Notes: generated by a model from the sequence alone, not told the origin. A stretch of DNA of 64,000 bases from Glebionis coronaria (GCA_025667525.1 CM046881.1:24811580-24875579), one strand, 5' to 3'. Positions 42,377-52,271 are shown, numbered from the stretch's first letter. Translations and numbers: made by a program.

Positions 42377-42894
42377 GATGGGAACGGCCCCATAAAGTCT
42401 ATTCCCCATATGTCGAAAATCTCACACACTTGAATTACATTTTGCGGCATTTCATCACGTTGAGACGATTTTCCTTGACGTTGGCACGAACACGACTTCA
42501 CAAGTGCGTGTGCATCACGATAGATAGAAGGCCAAAAGAAGCCGGCATCGAACACTTTCTTAGCCGTGAGATTAACACCATGGTGACCACCCGTGGGTCC
42601 CTCGTGACAAGCTCTAAGGATATTAGAAGCTTCGGCACCAAAAACACAACGTCGAACGAGTTGATCCGCACAAATCCAAAAGAGATAAGGGTCGTCCCAA
42701 AAATAGAACTTGACGTCACGAAAGAATTTCCGTTTTTGTTGTGTTGTCATACCCTTGATTATGAAATTGCCCGCATGGTAATTTGCAATGTCGGCAAACC
42801 ATGGGGTGGTGTCTTTAGAATTCACTACACCGAGAGTCTCAAGAGGAAATGTTTCGGTGATTTCCTTGTTCTCAAAAACATCTTTGTGAGGATC

Positions 42895-44761
42895 TTCTAG
42901 ACGAGAGAGATGATCGGCCGCTAGATTCTCGGCTCCTTTTTTGTCAAGCACGGTGACATCAAATTCTTGGAGGAGGAGCATCCAACGAAGCAATCTCGGC
43001 TTAGCATCTTGCTTAGCTAAAAGATACTTGATAGCCGAATGGTCGGTATACACTTTTAGTCAAGACGAGATAAGGTCGGAATTTCTCAAAAGCACAGACC
43101 ATGGCAAGGAATTCCTTTTCCGTTGTGGTGTACTTCAATTGAGCCTCGGTCAACGTCTTACTAGCATAGTGGATAGGACGGAAATGTTTGTCATAACGTT
43201 GCCCTAAGACGGCCCCTATAGCATAATCACTTGCATCGCACATGATTTCAAAGGGTAATTCCCAATTAGGAGCAACAAGAATGGGAGCTTCGGTAAGTTT
43301 CCTTTTGAGAGTTTTGAAAGCTCTAACACAATCCTCATTGAAGTTAAAAGGAGCATCCTTCTCGAGAAGGTGTGTCATAGGTCGAGAGATTTTCGAAAAG
43401 TCCTTGATGAAACGACGATAAAAGCCCGCGTGGCCTAGAAAACTCCTAACTCCCTTATCGGTTTTGGGATGAGGTAACTTGGTGATGACGTCTACCTTAG
43501 CTTTATCGACCTCAATCCCCGCTTTCGACACCTTATGTCCTAAGACGATTCCTTGTTTAGACATAAAATGACATTCTTCCCAATTAAGCACAAGATTGGT
43601 TTCTTCACAACGTTTTAACATTTGCTCGAGAATAGATAAACATGACGTGAACGAATTGCCAAACACCGAGAAGTCATCCATAAACACTTCCATCGACTTC
43701 TCTATCATATCATGAAAAATCGCCATCATACACCGTTGAAACGTACCCGGTGCATTACAAAGTCCGAAAGGCATCCTACGATAAGCGAACGTTACATAAG
43801 GACACGTAAACGTAGTCTTCTCTTGATCACGAGGGTCGATAGGGATTTGAAAGTAACCGGAAAAACCATCTAAAAAGCAATAGAATTCATTTCCCGCAAG
43901 TCGCTCCAACATTTGATCCATGAAGGGCAAAGGAAAGTGGTCTTTACGAGTGGCGTCATTTAACTCTCGGTAGTTAATACACACCCTCCAACCGGTCACA
44001 ACACGAGTGGGAATTAACTCGTTGTTTTCATTAGGCACAACGGTGATTCCTCCCTTTTTAGGGACACAATTGATTGGGCTCACCCATGGGCTATCGGATA
44101 TAAGATAAATCATTCCCGCGTCAAGGAGTTTCAACACTTCCTTTTTAATGACATCGTGAATTTTGGGATTCACCCTTCTTTGACTTTGAATTGCGGGTTT
44201 GTAGTCCTCCTCCATTAAAATCTTGTGAGTACAAAATTTTGGGTCAATACCCTTAATGTCGGATATTTTCCACGCAATTGCCCCTTTATGAGCCTTAAGA
44301 ACTTTCAAGTGCTCGGTTTTTTCATCATTAGCAAGACCTTTTGCAATAATAACCGGAAACTTGTCATCACCTTCCAAGAATGCGTATTCAAGGTGAGAAG
44401 GAAGATCTTTCAATTCAAGGATAGGTGGTTCCTCGATTGAAGATTTTGGTTCAACACTCATAACTTCCATCGGCGAAAGAAATGGTGGAATAGAAGTATC
44501 ATCACTAATTAACACCTCATCTTCATTGTCGATTTCATTTGAAGTGAGATCGCCTCCTTGGAATGGAGTGAGATTTGGTGTAGAATTAGCAAGAATAGGA
44601 TCCAAAATAGTGGGATTGCCACTTGACGAGCTATCGGAAAAACCTAACACTTCTTGTGAAAACTCATCGCAAACCACATCAACGATGTCAATGTGATTGA
44701 TGGTAGCGATTGCATAAACATGAGAAGGTTTCGAGTTTTGAGTAGCGTTTATAACAAGTTC
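42895..44761 (-). pseudogene. Athila reverse transcriptase and RNase H remnant
   Basis: The largest surviving open frame (554 codons, 44677-43013) covers most of this region. The linker and N-terminal pol part come first. The RT palm follows, with catalytic aspartates in FLDGFSGYFQIP (residue about 270) and in FMDDFSVFG (residues about 334-335), plus the RMPFGLCNAPGTFQR segment and the thumb-like LPHPKTDKGVRSFLGH. RNase H begins with CDASDYAIGAVLG (D about 481) and TTEKEFLA (E about 520). A single-base frameshift near 43055 then moves the rest ([11 protein letters not shown] to [10 protein letters not shown]) into another frame that continues into integrase. Upstream the frame is open back to an in-frame TAG at 44764-44762, which separates it from protease. 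Domain order PR-RT-RH-INT is that of Ty3/gypsy. The motifs match Athila well. Confidence 0.93.
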
Positions 44762-45472
44762 CTATTCGTTGAATCTCAAAGTGATAGTTCTTGCATGAAC
44801 ATCGATAAGCGATCTCGAAGTGTCTAAAAATGAACGACCTAAAATTAGAGGAACTTGAGGATCCGCGGGGATGTCAACTACTATAAAATCAACGGGATAG
44901 TAGAACTTCCCCACTTTCATGAAAACATCTTCGGCTACTCCACATGCCATAATCGTAGAATTATCAGCCATCTCGATAGACATGTTCGCAGGAATGAGAG
45001 CCGGAAGCGAAAGCGTTTTCCAAATATGCTTGCACCAAGATCGGCCAAGGCGAGGCATTCTTTCATATCTTGTATGTCACAAGGAATGAGAAACTTTCCG
45101 GGGTCACCAACGTTTTCTGGTATGCGGTTAAGATAAACCGAAGAACAATTAGCAAGCTTTGAAAGCTTTTCCTTATCGCTCATCATACTTTTAAAAGTGG
45201 AAGCGAAACGAGGCATATATAACAACGCGTCAGCTAAACTCACATCAAAATGCACTTGTTGAAACATTTTTATAAAAAAGCTCGATTTGTTGTTTGTTAC
45301 GTTCTTGCATTTTCTCTTTGTTTCGTCTCGAAGGGTAGTGTAAAGGTGGTGTGGGTTGGTCATTAGGCAACGGCCATGGAAACTCGGGTTCCATAATAGG
45401 TATTGGTTCAACCGTAGGTGTGGTTTGAGCAGTACTTCGTGGGATTTCAATGTGCTCCTTTTCGACCATCAC
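44762..45472 (-). pseudogene. Athila protease region remnant, frameshifted
   Basis: Three frames carry successive pieces. At 45472-45245 is a proline-rich linker (PEFPWPLPNDQPTPP). At about 45290-45020 another frame has FDVSLADALLYMPRFAS, IPENVGDPGKFLIPC and the active-site segment ALADLGAS, where Athila proteases have D-L-G-A-S. At about 45030-44765 a third frame continues with ANMSIEMADNS, YPVDFIVVDIP and VPLILGRSFLDTSRSLI and ends at a TAG stop. At least two frameshifts and one stop therefore separate gag from RT. The protease would have processed the gag-pol polyprotein. Confidence 0.88.
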
Positions 45473-45582
45473 CTCGGGTTCTTTCTCGATTTCCTTCTCC
45501 GTAGAAGTACTTGGACGAGAGATTGGTTCCTTGAAAGTTTTACCACTTCGTGTAGTAATAACCTTTATTTCTTCCTTCGGGT

Positions 45583-47167
45583 TTAAATGGTGTCACTAGG
45601 AAGACCACCCGAGGAAGAGGGTTTACACATGATTGCTTCAAACATTTTAGCCATTCGGTCCTCAAATTTTGATTGCCTAGCATCCGCTTTTAATAACTCT
45701 TGCTTAATCTCATGTTGTCCTAATTCCATCTTTTGTTGATTTTGTTGAAGATGTTGGACATTTCCTTCCATTTTGTTTGCATGAGTTTTAAGTTCGTTAG
45801 CAAGTTCATTTTTAAGCTCGTTTTTCAACTCGGATCTTAAGCTAATCATCTCACGTTGCATGTTATCAAATTTAGCATCATTCGCTTTAGCATAATCCAA
45901 AAATTCTCCTTGCAAATTTTTAGTGTGAGCATTTTGAAAACCTTGTGTAGTGTTTTGAAAATCACGGTTTTGGTTTTGATTAGTGACTTGTCCATTCCCA
46001 TTTTGATAATTCCCTTTGTTGTAATTGCGTGAATTGCCTTGGTAATTACCACCTTGGTTGATGTTTCGATAGTTATTAACATTTTGGTTTGGTGGAGCTT
46101 GATTTTGGCGGGAACCTTGACCGTTTTGGTTGTAAGTTCCCGTTGCTACATAAGCACTCGAAGTGTTACCATCCGCGGTAATGCACTCGGAAAGATCATG
46201 AGCTCCTCCACAAGACAAACAACTCTTAGCAACCGCTTTAACCGAAGCGGAATTTGAAGCTTCTTGAGCTTTCCAATGGGACATCAGATTAGCAAATCTA
46301 TCAAAAAACCGATTTTCCTCATTAGCTTCATCATGTAAGGCATTAATGCTACGAGACGATTTTGACGATGATGACGAACCCAAATTGGCAACACTCGGTG
46401 TGTTACGAGGGCTATAAACCATAGATCTATTCTCGATGATTTGTAAAGCCTCATTTGTTGTCTTGCACAAAAAATTACCACCCGCATCGGCATTCAAATA
46501 ATCTCGTTCATGATCATTAAGGCCATTATAAAAAGTATCAACTTGATGTAATTCCGTAAAATCATGGTGTGGACATTCATGTAACATTTCTTTAAGCGTT
46601 CCCATGCCATTGAAAAACTTTCATTATTTCTTTGCACAAATCGTGAAATCTCCTTTTTTTCAAATGTGTTGTTTTAGATGGTGGAAAAAACTTGTTCACA
46701 AACTTAGAAACGAGATCACCCCATGTCAAAATCGAATTTGGCGGTTCTTTCTCAAGCCAAATTTTAGCGGGTCCGTCTAACGAGTATGGAAACAACACCA
46801 TCTTAATGGCGTCATGTGGAGCATCCTTAAACTTGCTAGTAGCGGTGAGACGATTAAAATTCCTAATGTGATAGTGCGGGTTGTCTTTCTCATGACCTCT
46901 AAACTTATTTGCTTGCAACATCGACATTAAACCCGTCTTAATCTCGAAATTCTTCGCAAGAATGGCGGGAATCACAATAGCCTCTCCAAAACCCTCGGTG
47001 GGTGCTTGTAGAAACTCCATCATAGTACGATTAGCCATGACGACTTCTTGTTCTACAATAGGTTCAACAATTGGAGGTTGTTCCTCAATCAACGTCTCTT
47101 GATTGGCTTGCTTTTGAAGACGTTTACGAGCTCGTTTTGCTTGATTACGAGTGATCATAAACTTCAC
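45583..47167 (-). pseudogene. Athila gag remnant, frameshifted
   Basis: Gag forms the particle core and binds RNA. The first part (191 codons, 47167-46592) starts MKFMITRNQAKRARKRLQK, a basic stretch, and contains the retrotransposon gag core (FEIKTGLMSMLQANKFRGHE, PYSLDGPAKIWL, FVNKFFPPSKTT). The second part (340 codons, 46605-45583) continues with CPHHDFTELHQVDTFYNGL, then a zinc knuckle C-LS-C-GGAH-DLSE-C (residues 129-141, near 46221-46183). An Asn/Gln/Gly-rich linker and a charged coiled-coil-like tail (residues about 245-325) follow. Near 46650, at a run of seven T on the plus strand, and again near 46605 the frame slips, so the middle is read from a third frame. The tail ends at a stop at 45583 and leads into the protease region. 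The match to Athila gag is clear. Confidence 0.92.
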
Positions 47168-47723
47168 GAAGAATGGGAGGTGAGCAAAGAAGATTCTTTT
47201 TGGGTGTTTTGTGGATTTTCAATTTTTTTGTGTTTTTGATTGTATTTAATTTTTTTTGGATTTTGGTGTATCTTCGTAGACAACAATCTACAAAATCTCT
47301 CCTCGAATCAAACTCTTGATTAAAGAAGCCTCAAAGGAATGAAAATGATCACGTGGAGTGAATGCCTTCGAATGACTTTATAACTTTGGTGAAAACCAAA
47401 TTGTTCAAGAGGTTTTAATCACAAAGAAACCAAGCAAATATATTATACGTAATAATACTTTGGGCGGCAAAACCCTCGATTAGCCTTCAATCTCAAAATA
47501 CTCACAAGCAAGCGGGGAAACGAGGCGGCGCGAGTTTTCTTAGGGTATATTTTATAATACCCGCCTTATACCCATCTTATAGTTTGTATTTTTCAAAATC
47601 GAGCTTCACGAAAGTATTTATCTATTTTTGCCTTTTTCTTTTTGTTTGAGATTTGAATAAAATAATTAGGAGATCAAATCCCAATTAAGGTTGTGTTTTC
47701 ACACTTTTGGAGATATTGTTTAT
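47168..47723 (-). other. Leader between the 5' LTR and gag
   Basis: About 0.56 kb without a convincing ORF. A primer-binding site should lie at its upstream end next to 47724. The bases there (minus strand ATAAACAATATCTCC) do not match any plant tRNA end I recognise. A GC-rich patch at 47515-47535 shares only GCGCCG with the common Asp-tRNA site. Confidence 0.5.
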
Positions 47724-47791
47724 TGATTGTGATACTTAATACAATATAGTAATAATATTTTCACAAGAAAAACCAAGAAAACCGATAATAC

Positions 47792-47815
47792 GTATTAGTA
47801 GATTTCTACTAATAC
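47792..47815. other. 11-bp inverted repeat in the U5 end
   Basis: GTATTAGTAGA, two T, TCTACTAATAC: a perfect hairpin inside the segment that is missing from the other LTR. Confidence 0.7.
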
Positions 47816-48662
47816 AATTACTATATGGTTAATATTAAAAACAACAATGCAAATTAATCACGTGTTAATGACCCTTAAGGTATAAAAGTCCAAAGTTCGT
47901 TTCCCAAGGAGGTATATGTGTGTGACTAAGATGTAAATGATTTGAGATTAATATTTGGTTTTAGAAGGGATGAGAAAAGAAGACGACGAAGACGTGAAAA
48001 TTACTACTAGAATGTTAAAACGTAAAACCGTAAAAACTTCAAAAATAAAAATTAATTCTAAAAATTACCAAAAATTCACCAAAAATCAAAATAAATAAAC
48101 TAAGAGTTTACCAATGATCAAAACTTTTTCAAACCTTTTAAATAATTAAATATTCAATTTTTAAATGCTAATTAAAGCCCTAAAAATCAAATAAATTATC
48201 AAAAAGCCCAAATAAAGATTTTTCAATTGGTAAACCTCTAAAATGACCTAAAAAGATTAAAAACTATTTTTAGAAATTTTTAAACTACTAAAAACTATTA
48301 AAAATGATTTAAAAATTATTAAAACTTAAAATAATTATAAAAATTAATCTAAAAGTGATAAAATTATTCTAAAAGTTGCTAAATTCCTATTTTAATTTAT
48401 TTAACCTAAGAAAAATGTAAAAAGTTGGAAAATGTGAAATTTGAAAAATAATAATGAAATAATATTAAAATAATATTAAAAATCCAAAAATTCTAAAAAA
48501 TTCTAAAAACATGCAAACTAGTTTATTTTAACCTAAATAATCAGAAAATCAAAGTGATATGACCAGAATACCCCTAATGGGCCCTCAAATGGGCCAAAAC
48601 CAAAAACACTCAAACCAAATGGGATTTTGGGCCCAAAAAATCAAACTTGGCCCAATTGACTT

Positions 48663-48667
48663 GGAAA
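48663..48667. other. Target-site duplication, left (GGAAA)
   Basis: Matches 52267-52271. The empty site is visible in the 3' Athila LTR as ACTTGGAAAAGCCC near 35960. Confidence 0.92.
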
Positions 48668-49243
48668 TGTGGAAACCTTGGTTTCCGGATCTTTTAAGCT
48701 ACTAGGAATGATCATTGTTCATATGATTAAACAATCAAAGCGGAATTAGAACAATAATCATTAACAAGGTGTTTAGGCACAATAACATGAATTAAAACAA
48801 TTGGATTGCTCATTATATTAATAACGAACAACCACTAGGTGTGTGTACATTGAATCCCACACCTAGTTGACACACACTTTAGGTTTACATTGTGAATGAA
48901 TTTAATAATAAAATCTATGACCCTTGGTTCCTTTTATAGTGTAAGGATTAGGGTTTACAAGAGATAATGATGAATAAACAAGTAAATCTTCTATTTAAAT
49001 AAACTTATGCAGAATATCTTTTGCATGTTTATCTAAATAGAAGCTTCCATAAGCTTCTTTGTCTACGTTTTGTCAATGCTTGAATTGTATGTAACAATGC
49101 TTACATTGTACATGACAACTCTTGAGCTATCAACGCCTAAATTGTACATGTCAACGCTTGATTAACTCTTGACAACGCTTGGACAATTTCTTTATGTTTT
49201 CTTCGTTTTTGAGTTTCTGCCACATCAACTTTTTGACCTAACA
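48668..49243 (-). repeat. 3' LTR of the nested copia-type element
   Basis: 576 bp, ending TG...CA. It differs from 51691-52266 at five positions, every one a T here and a C in the other copy (plus strand). A TATA-like TATAAAAGGA lies on the minus strand at 48938-48929. Confidence 0.95.
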
Positions 49244-49265
49244 ATCTTCCCCTAGTTGATAGTGG
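49220..49265 (-). other. Polypurine tract inside an inverted repeat (nested element)
   Basis: The minus strand reads AGGGGAAGA (49253-49245) directly before the LTR start TGTTAGG. CCACATCAACT (49220-49230) pairs with AGTTGAT-a-GTGG (49254-49265) with a single bulged base, placing tract and LTR start in a 23-nt loop. Confidence 0.7.
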
Positions 49266-50029
49266 TAAAACTTCTATGTGTATCTCTTGTAAGTTGTACA
49301 TGATCTTCAAATTGCTTCCCCTCAAATGTAGCACGTATTTCTTCCCCTTTTTGTCACATCAACAGGAAAGTAAACAATGTTGCAATCTTTGAAGATTCTC
49401 CAAATGTAGGCTCTGTGTAATGATCTTGAAGAACAATTAATATAATATTTTTGATGTAGAAGTAGAATAACCCAAACCTATGTTCCATGTCTTGTACTAT
49501 CCATGTGACTAAGAACTTATACTAGGCAATGTATAAGTAGACCTCAATCGCTTGTCAATATTCTCATCCTTTGTGACACACTGAGCACGATAATGTAACT
49601 CCTTCAAGTGTTATGACGAGTCTTCATCACCAACCATGTAAAGCACGAACAAGTTACCTTGAAAGTCACCAGAGCATGACTTTAAGATATGATAGAACAC
49701 AAACTCGCGAAAATCTTCTTCAATCATCAAACTTACCATAAGAACTCTTCCCCTTAAGCCAACACCTCTTCATGACAAGTCAATATCTTCATACGTAAAA
49801 GCTGTCAACGAATAACTCTTTCACAAGGCTATTCCGATTACATAATCCAATAAAATTCTTCATGAATGGTTGCTAACTTACTTAAAAATCATTAATCCCT
49901 TTCAAAATAACCGAGCCATTAATATCATCATGATATTCTATATTAAAACGGAGATTCCATGTACCTTCGTGTGTATAATCCTCCTTTTTGTGTGCTTAAA
50001 ACGTCCAATTTTCTCAAACAGCAGCAATC

Positions 50030-50225
50030 ATTGTGTTGTCCAATATCCTCTTCTGTCCAATATCTCTATCAGTTGTATTGTCCGATATCGGACAATACCT
50101 ATCAGCGTTGAAGTTCATATATCGGACGACACTGTCAACTCTATCAGCGTTGACTTATTCTGTCAGCGTCAAAATTCTTCCTGTCAGCGTCAGTTTCATT
50201 CTTGTCAGCGCCTTTTTCTGCTGAC
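50030..50225. repeat. TCAGCGT motif cluster with a 12-bp palindrome
   Basis: Five TCAGCG(T/C) motifs lie at about 50102, 50143, 50164, 50184 and 50206, mostly in the phrase TGTCAGCGTCA. They follow three CC(A/G)ATATC phrases and the perfect palindrome TCCGATATCGGA (50081-50092). A degenerate short-repeat region of unknown role. Confidence 0.65.
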
Positions 50226-50756
50226 GTCATCTAGGGATACTTTTCACATGAATAAACATTGTCTTCTGTTTCTGCCTGGAAGTACGAATATAGTACGTAG
50301 AAAATATGAACTGTATCATGTATAAGGCCCAGCTTAATACCAAGCCCAAACATACTCTTATAGAAACAGAAACCGCCGTCCAGTTTGTGTAGATATATCT
50401 CTCATTAATTATGCACAAACCCTAAAAATCAGGGATGTATATAACTAAGAGAAAATATAGTCCTAAAAATTAGCCACCACATACTGTATTCTTTAAACTG
50501 ACGTGCCAATCATTCCTAAAAAACAGCCCAATATCCATGCAATATACTCGACTGTTTTAAACACAATCATATCCCAAAATAATATCTTGAAAAACAGTAA
50601 CTCACTTTGCAGTCATGTCTCTTTTTCCACATTTGTCATCCTAAAAATCAGGCATACTTAATGTTGACTGCTTCTTCCTGATTGGCTCACGTTTAAAATT
50701 TGCATTGATTTCCATCCTGTTTTCACGTGAATTGCTTTTGAAGACCAATGAATTAG

Positions 50757-51091
50757 ATCGTGTGAACACAAATATTCTATATTCGTGTCATCCAATCAAA
50801 GATCTCTCACAATGTGAACACAAATATTGATCTTACGTCACACTCATTGCTATTACTCTTTGATCATGTGAACGCAAAATTAAATCTTAATCGTGTGAAC
50901 ACATGATATTAATATCGTGTGAACACAACAAGTTTCCACCAATGAGAAAGTCTTCACCATGTGAACAGAAAGTTATATCTCGTGTGGATACAAACTTAAA
51001 TAACCATGTGAACACAAATCCTTTAATCATGTGAACATACAACAATATGTATGAGGTCGTGTGAACAGAAACACTTTGCATCGTGAACAAT
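50757..51091. repeat. Degenerate array of (CRTGT)GAACA motifs, 11 copies
   Basis: Copies read CGTGTGAACA, CATGTGAACA or close variants, near 50759, 50812, 50866, 50892, 50916, 50959, 50982, 51005, 51028, 51058 and 51082. Gaps are mostly 23-25 bp or about twice that. On the element's sense strand the motif is TGTTCACRYG. It lies 600-930 bases downstream of the primer site, in the leader position. Confidence 0.75.
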
Positions 51092-51676
51092 CTGCTTTTA
51101 ACTCATGCTTGAATACCAATCACTAACCATGGCATACCCAAAACACGAATTATGCTGCAAACATCCCTTTTTCTGCTATAGAAACGATCTAGGGTTTTGA
51201 GAAACCCTAAATCATTATTTTATGTAAAATCAGAAAAGTTTGTACTTTCGTTGCAGCCAACTTCGACCTCAAATATCTTTCTGATAAAAGCTCAGATCGA
51301 AAATCCCTTCGGTGAGATTCTAGACACAAGTGCCAAGAATCTACAGTCCAAAAATCACGAAGATCCAACGGTTAACGAAGGAGAAAACGTGTTTTGAACA
51401 TGGCTGTTCACAGAAATCTGCATTCACTCCCTGCTGATTTTGAGGCCTAATAACTTTTTCTTGGGGATAAAACACGACAATCCCTCCGGTGGATGTTTAG
51501 TTATATGTATGTAGAACACACATATCAAATTTCGTGACGATCCAACGGTTCAATCAAAAGTTATGACCTTCTGAATACTGCTGCGCACACAAAAACGTCC
51601 AGAAAAACCCTAGACGGATTTTTCTTCTTTTCAACATTACGAACACCTTGTTGGTCCTAGCATCACGAGCCACGAG

Positions 51677-51688
51677 GCTCTGATACCA
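51677..51688 (-). other. Primer-binding site, initiator-Met tRNA type
   Basis: The minus strand reads TGGTATCAGAGC two bases after the 5' LTR end, the classical primer site of plant Ty1/copia elements. Confidence 0.93.
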
Positions 51689-51690
51689 AT

Positions 51691-52266
51691 TGTGGAAACC
51701 TTGGTTTCCGGATCTTTTAAGCTACTAGGAATGATCATTGTTCATATGATTAAACAATCAAAGCGGAATTAGAACAACAATCATTAACAAGGTGTTTAGG
51801 CACAATAACATGAATTAAAACAATTGGATTGCTCATTATATTAATAACGAACAACCACTAGGTGTGTGTACATTGAATCCCACACCTAGTCGACACACAC
51901 TTTAGGTTTACATTGTGAATGAATTTAATAATAAAACCTATGACCCTTGGTTCCTTTTATAGTGTAAGGATTAGGGTTTACAAGAGATAATGATGAATAA
52001 ACAAGTAAATCTTCTATTTAAATAAACTTATGCAGAATATCTTTTGCATGTTTATCTAAATAGAAGCTTCCATAAGCTTCTTTGTCTACGTTTTGTCAAT
52101 GCTTGAATTGTATGTAACAATGCTTACATTGTACATGACAACTCTTGAGCTATCAACGCCTAAATTGTACATGTCAACGCTTGATTAACTCTTGACAACG
52201 CTTGGACAATTTCTTCATGTTTTCTTCGTTTTTGAGTTTCTGCCACATCAACTTTTTGACCCAACA
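51691..52266 (-). repeat. 5' LTR of the nested copia-type element
   Basis: 576 bp with the same ends as the left copy. A TATA-like TATAAAAGGA on the minus strand at 51961-51952 would start transcription into the interior. Confidence 0.95.
51952..51961 (-). promoter_or_regulatory. LTR promoter TATA box of the nested element (5' LTR)
   Basis: The minus strand reads TATAAAAGGA about 305 bp into the LTR. The same ten bases form the TATA box of the surrounding Athila LTR. Duplicate at 48929-48938. Confidence 0.55.
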
Positions 52267-52271
52267 GGAAA
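52267..52271. other. Target-site duplication, right (GGAAA)
   Basis: Right-hand partner of 48663-48667. Confidence 0.92.

Larger units (their letters stand above)
41032..42850 (-). pseudogene. Athila integrase remnant, split by a MITE
   Basis: Integrase would insert element cDNA into host DNA. The N-terminal part lies at about 42850-42369, in the frame that also carries the RNase H end. It has a zinc-binding H2C2 region ([11 protein letters not shown], then CSCQRQG) and the first catalytic aspartate in [10 protein letters not shown] (about 42399). The zinc site reads C-x-C where the family has C-x2-C, so one residue is probably lost. A 478-bp MITE follows. The core resumes at 41880 ([13 protein letters not shown]) with the second aspartate in ISDRGTHF. 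Two in-frame TAA stops at 41649-41647 and 41637-41635 precede the expected glutamate region (VEVSNR). The C-terminal domain at 41466-41032 has the GPF motif (SRWSGPFTI) and ends normally. Not functional. Confidence 0.9.
47724..48667 (-). repeat. 5' LTR of the Athila-like element, distal (U5) segment
   Basis: From 47862 rightwards it matches 35162 onward closely, including the A-rich block. The start is placed at TGATTGTGATAC (47724), which resembles the left LTR end TGATTGTGGTAA. Between 47724 and 47861 alignment to the other LTR is poor: about 85 bp (47777-47861) have no counterpart there, and the rest is diverged. The nested copia element begins at 48668. Confidence 0.75.
49266..51676 (-). 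other. Interior of the nested element, non-coding
   Basis: No gag, protease, integrase or RT motif is seen on either strand. The longest ORF (plus 49870-50325, 151 codons) runs against the element and has no recognisable domain. The 3' end (49300-49760) holds further CTTCCCC runs. The middle has a TCAGCGT motif cluster (50030-50225), and 50757-51091 has an array built on GTGAACA. Confidence 0.75.
48668..52266 (-). mobile_element. Non-autonomous copia-type LTR retrotransposon nested in the Athila 5' LTR
   Basis: Two LTRs of 576 bp (48668-49243 and 51691-52266) differ at five sites and flank a 2447-bp interior. The element sits between 5-bp duplications GGAAA (48663-48667 and 52267-52271); removing it restores the uninterrupted sequence of the 3' LTR. 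The LTRs run TGTTAGGTC...GGTTTCCACA on the minus strand. A perfect initiator-Met primer site follows the right LTR and a polypurine tract precedes the left one, so the element lies on the minus strand. No gag or pol motif is visible, so it must have moved with enzymes from a related element. Copia-type is inferred from the primer site and LTR ends. Confidence 0.93.

Noticed and set aside
42307..42900. 197-codon plus-strand ORF
   Set aside because: It lies antisense to the RNase H/integrase remnant and partly within the MITE. No domain is recognisable.
47515..47535. GC-rich patch (minus strand CTCGCGCCGCCTCG) as Asp-tRNA primer site
   Set aside because: Only GCGCCG matches, and it lies about 190 bp from the best LTR boundary.
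49870..50325. 151-codon plus-strand ORF in the nested element
   Set aside because: Runs against the element's orientation and crosses a short-motif cluster. Composition gives no domain.
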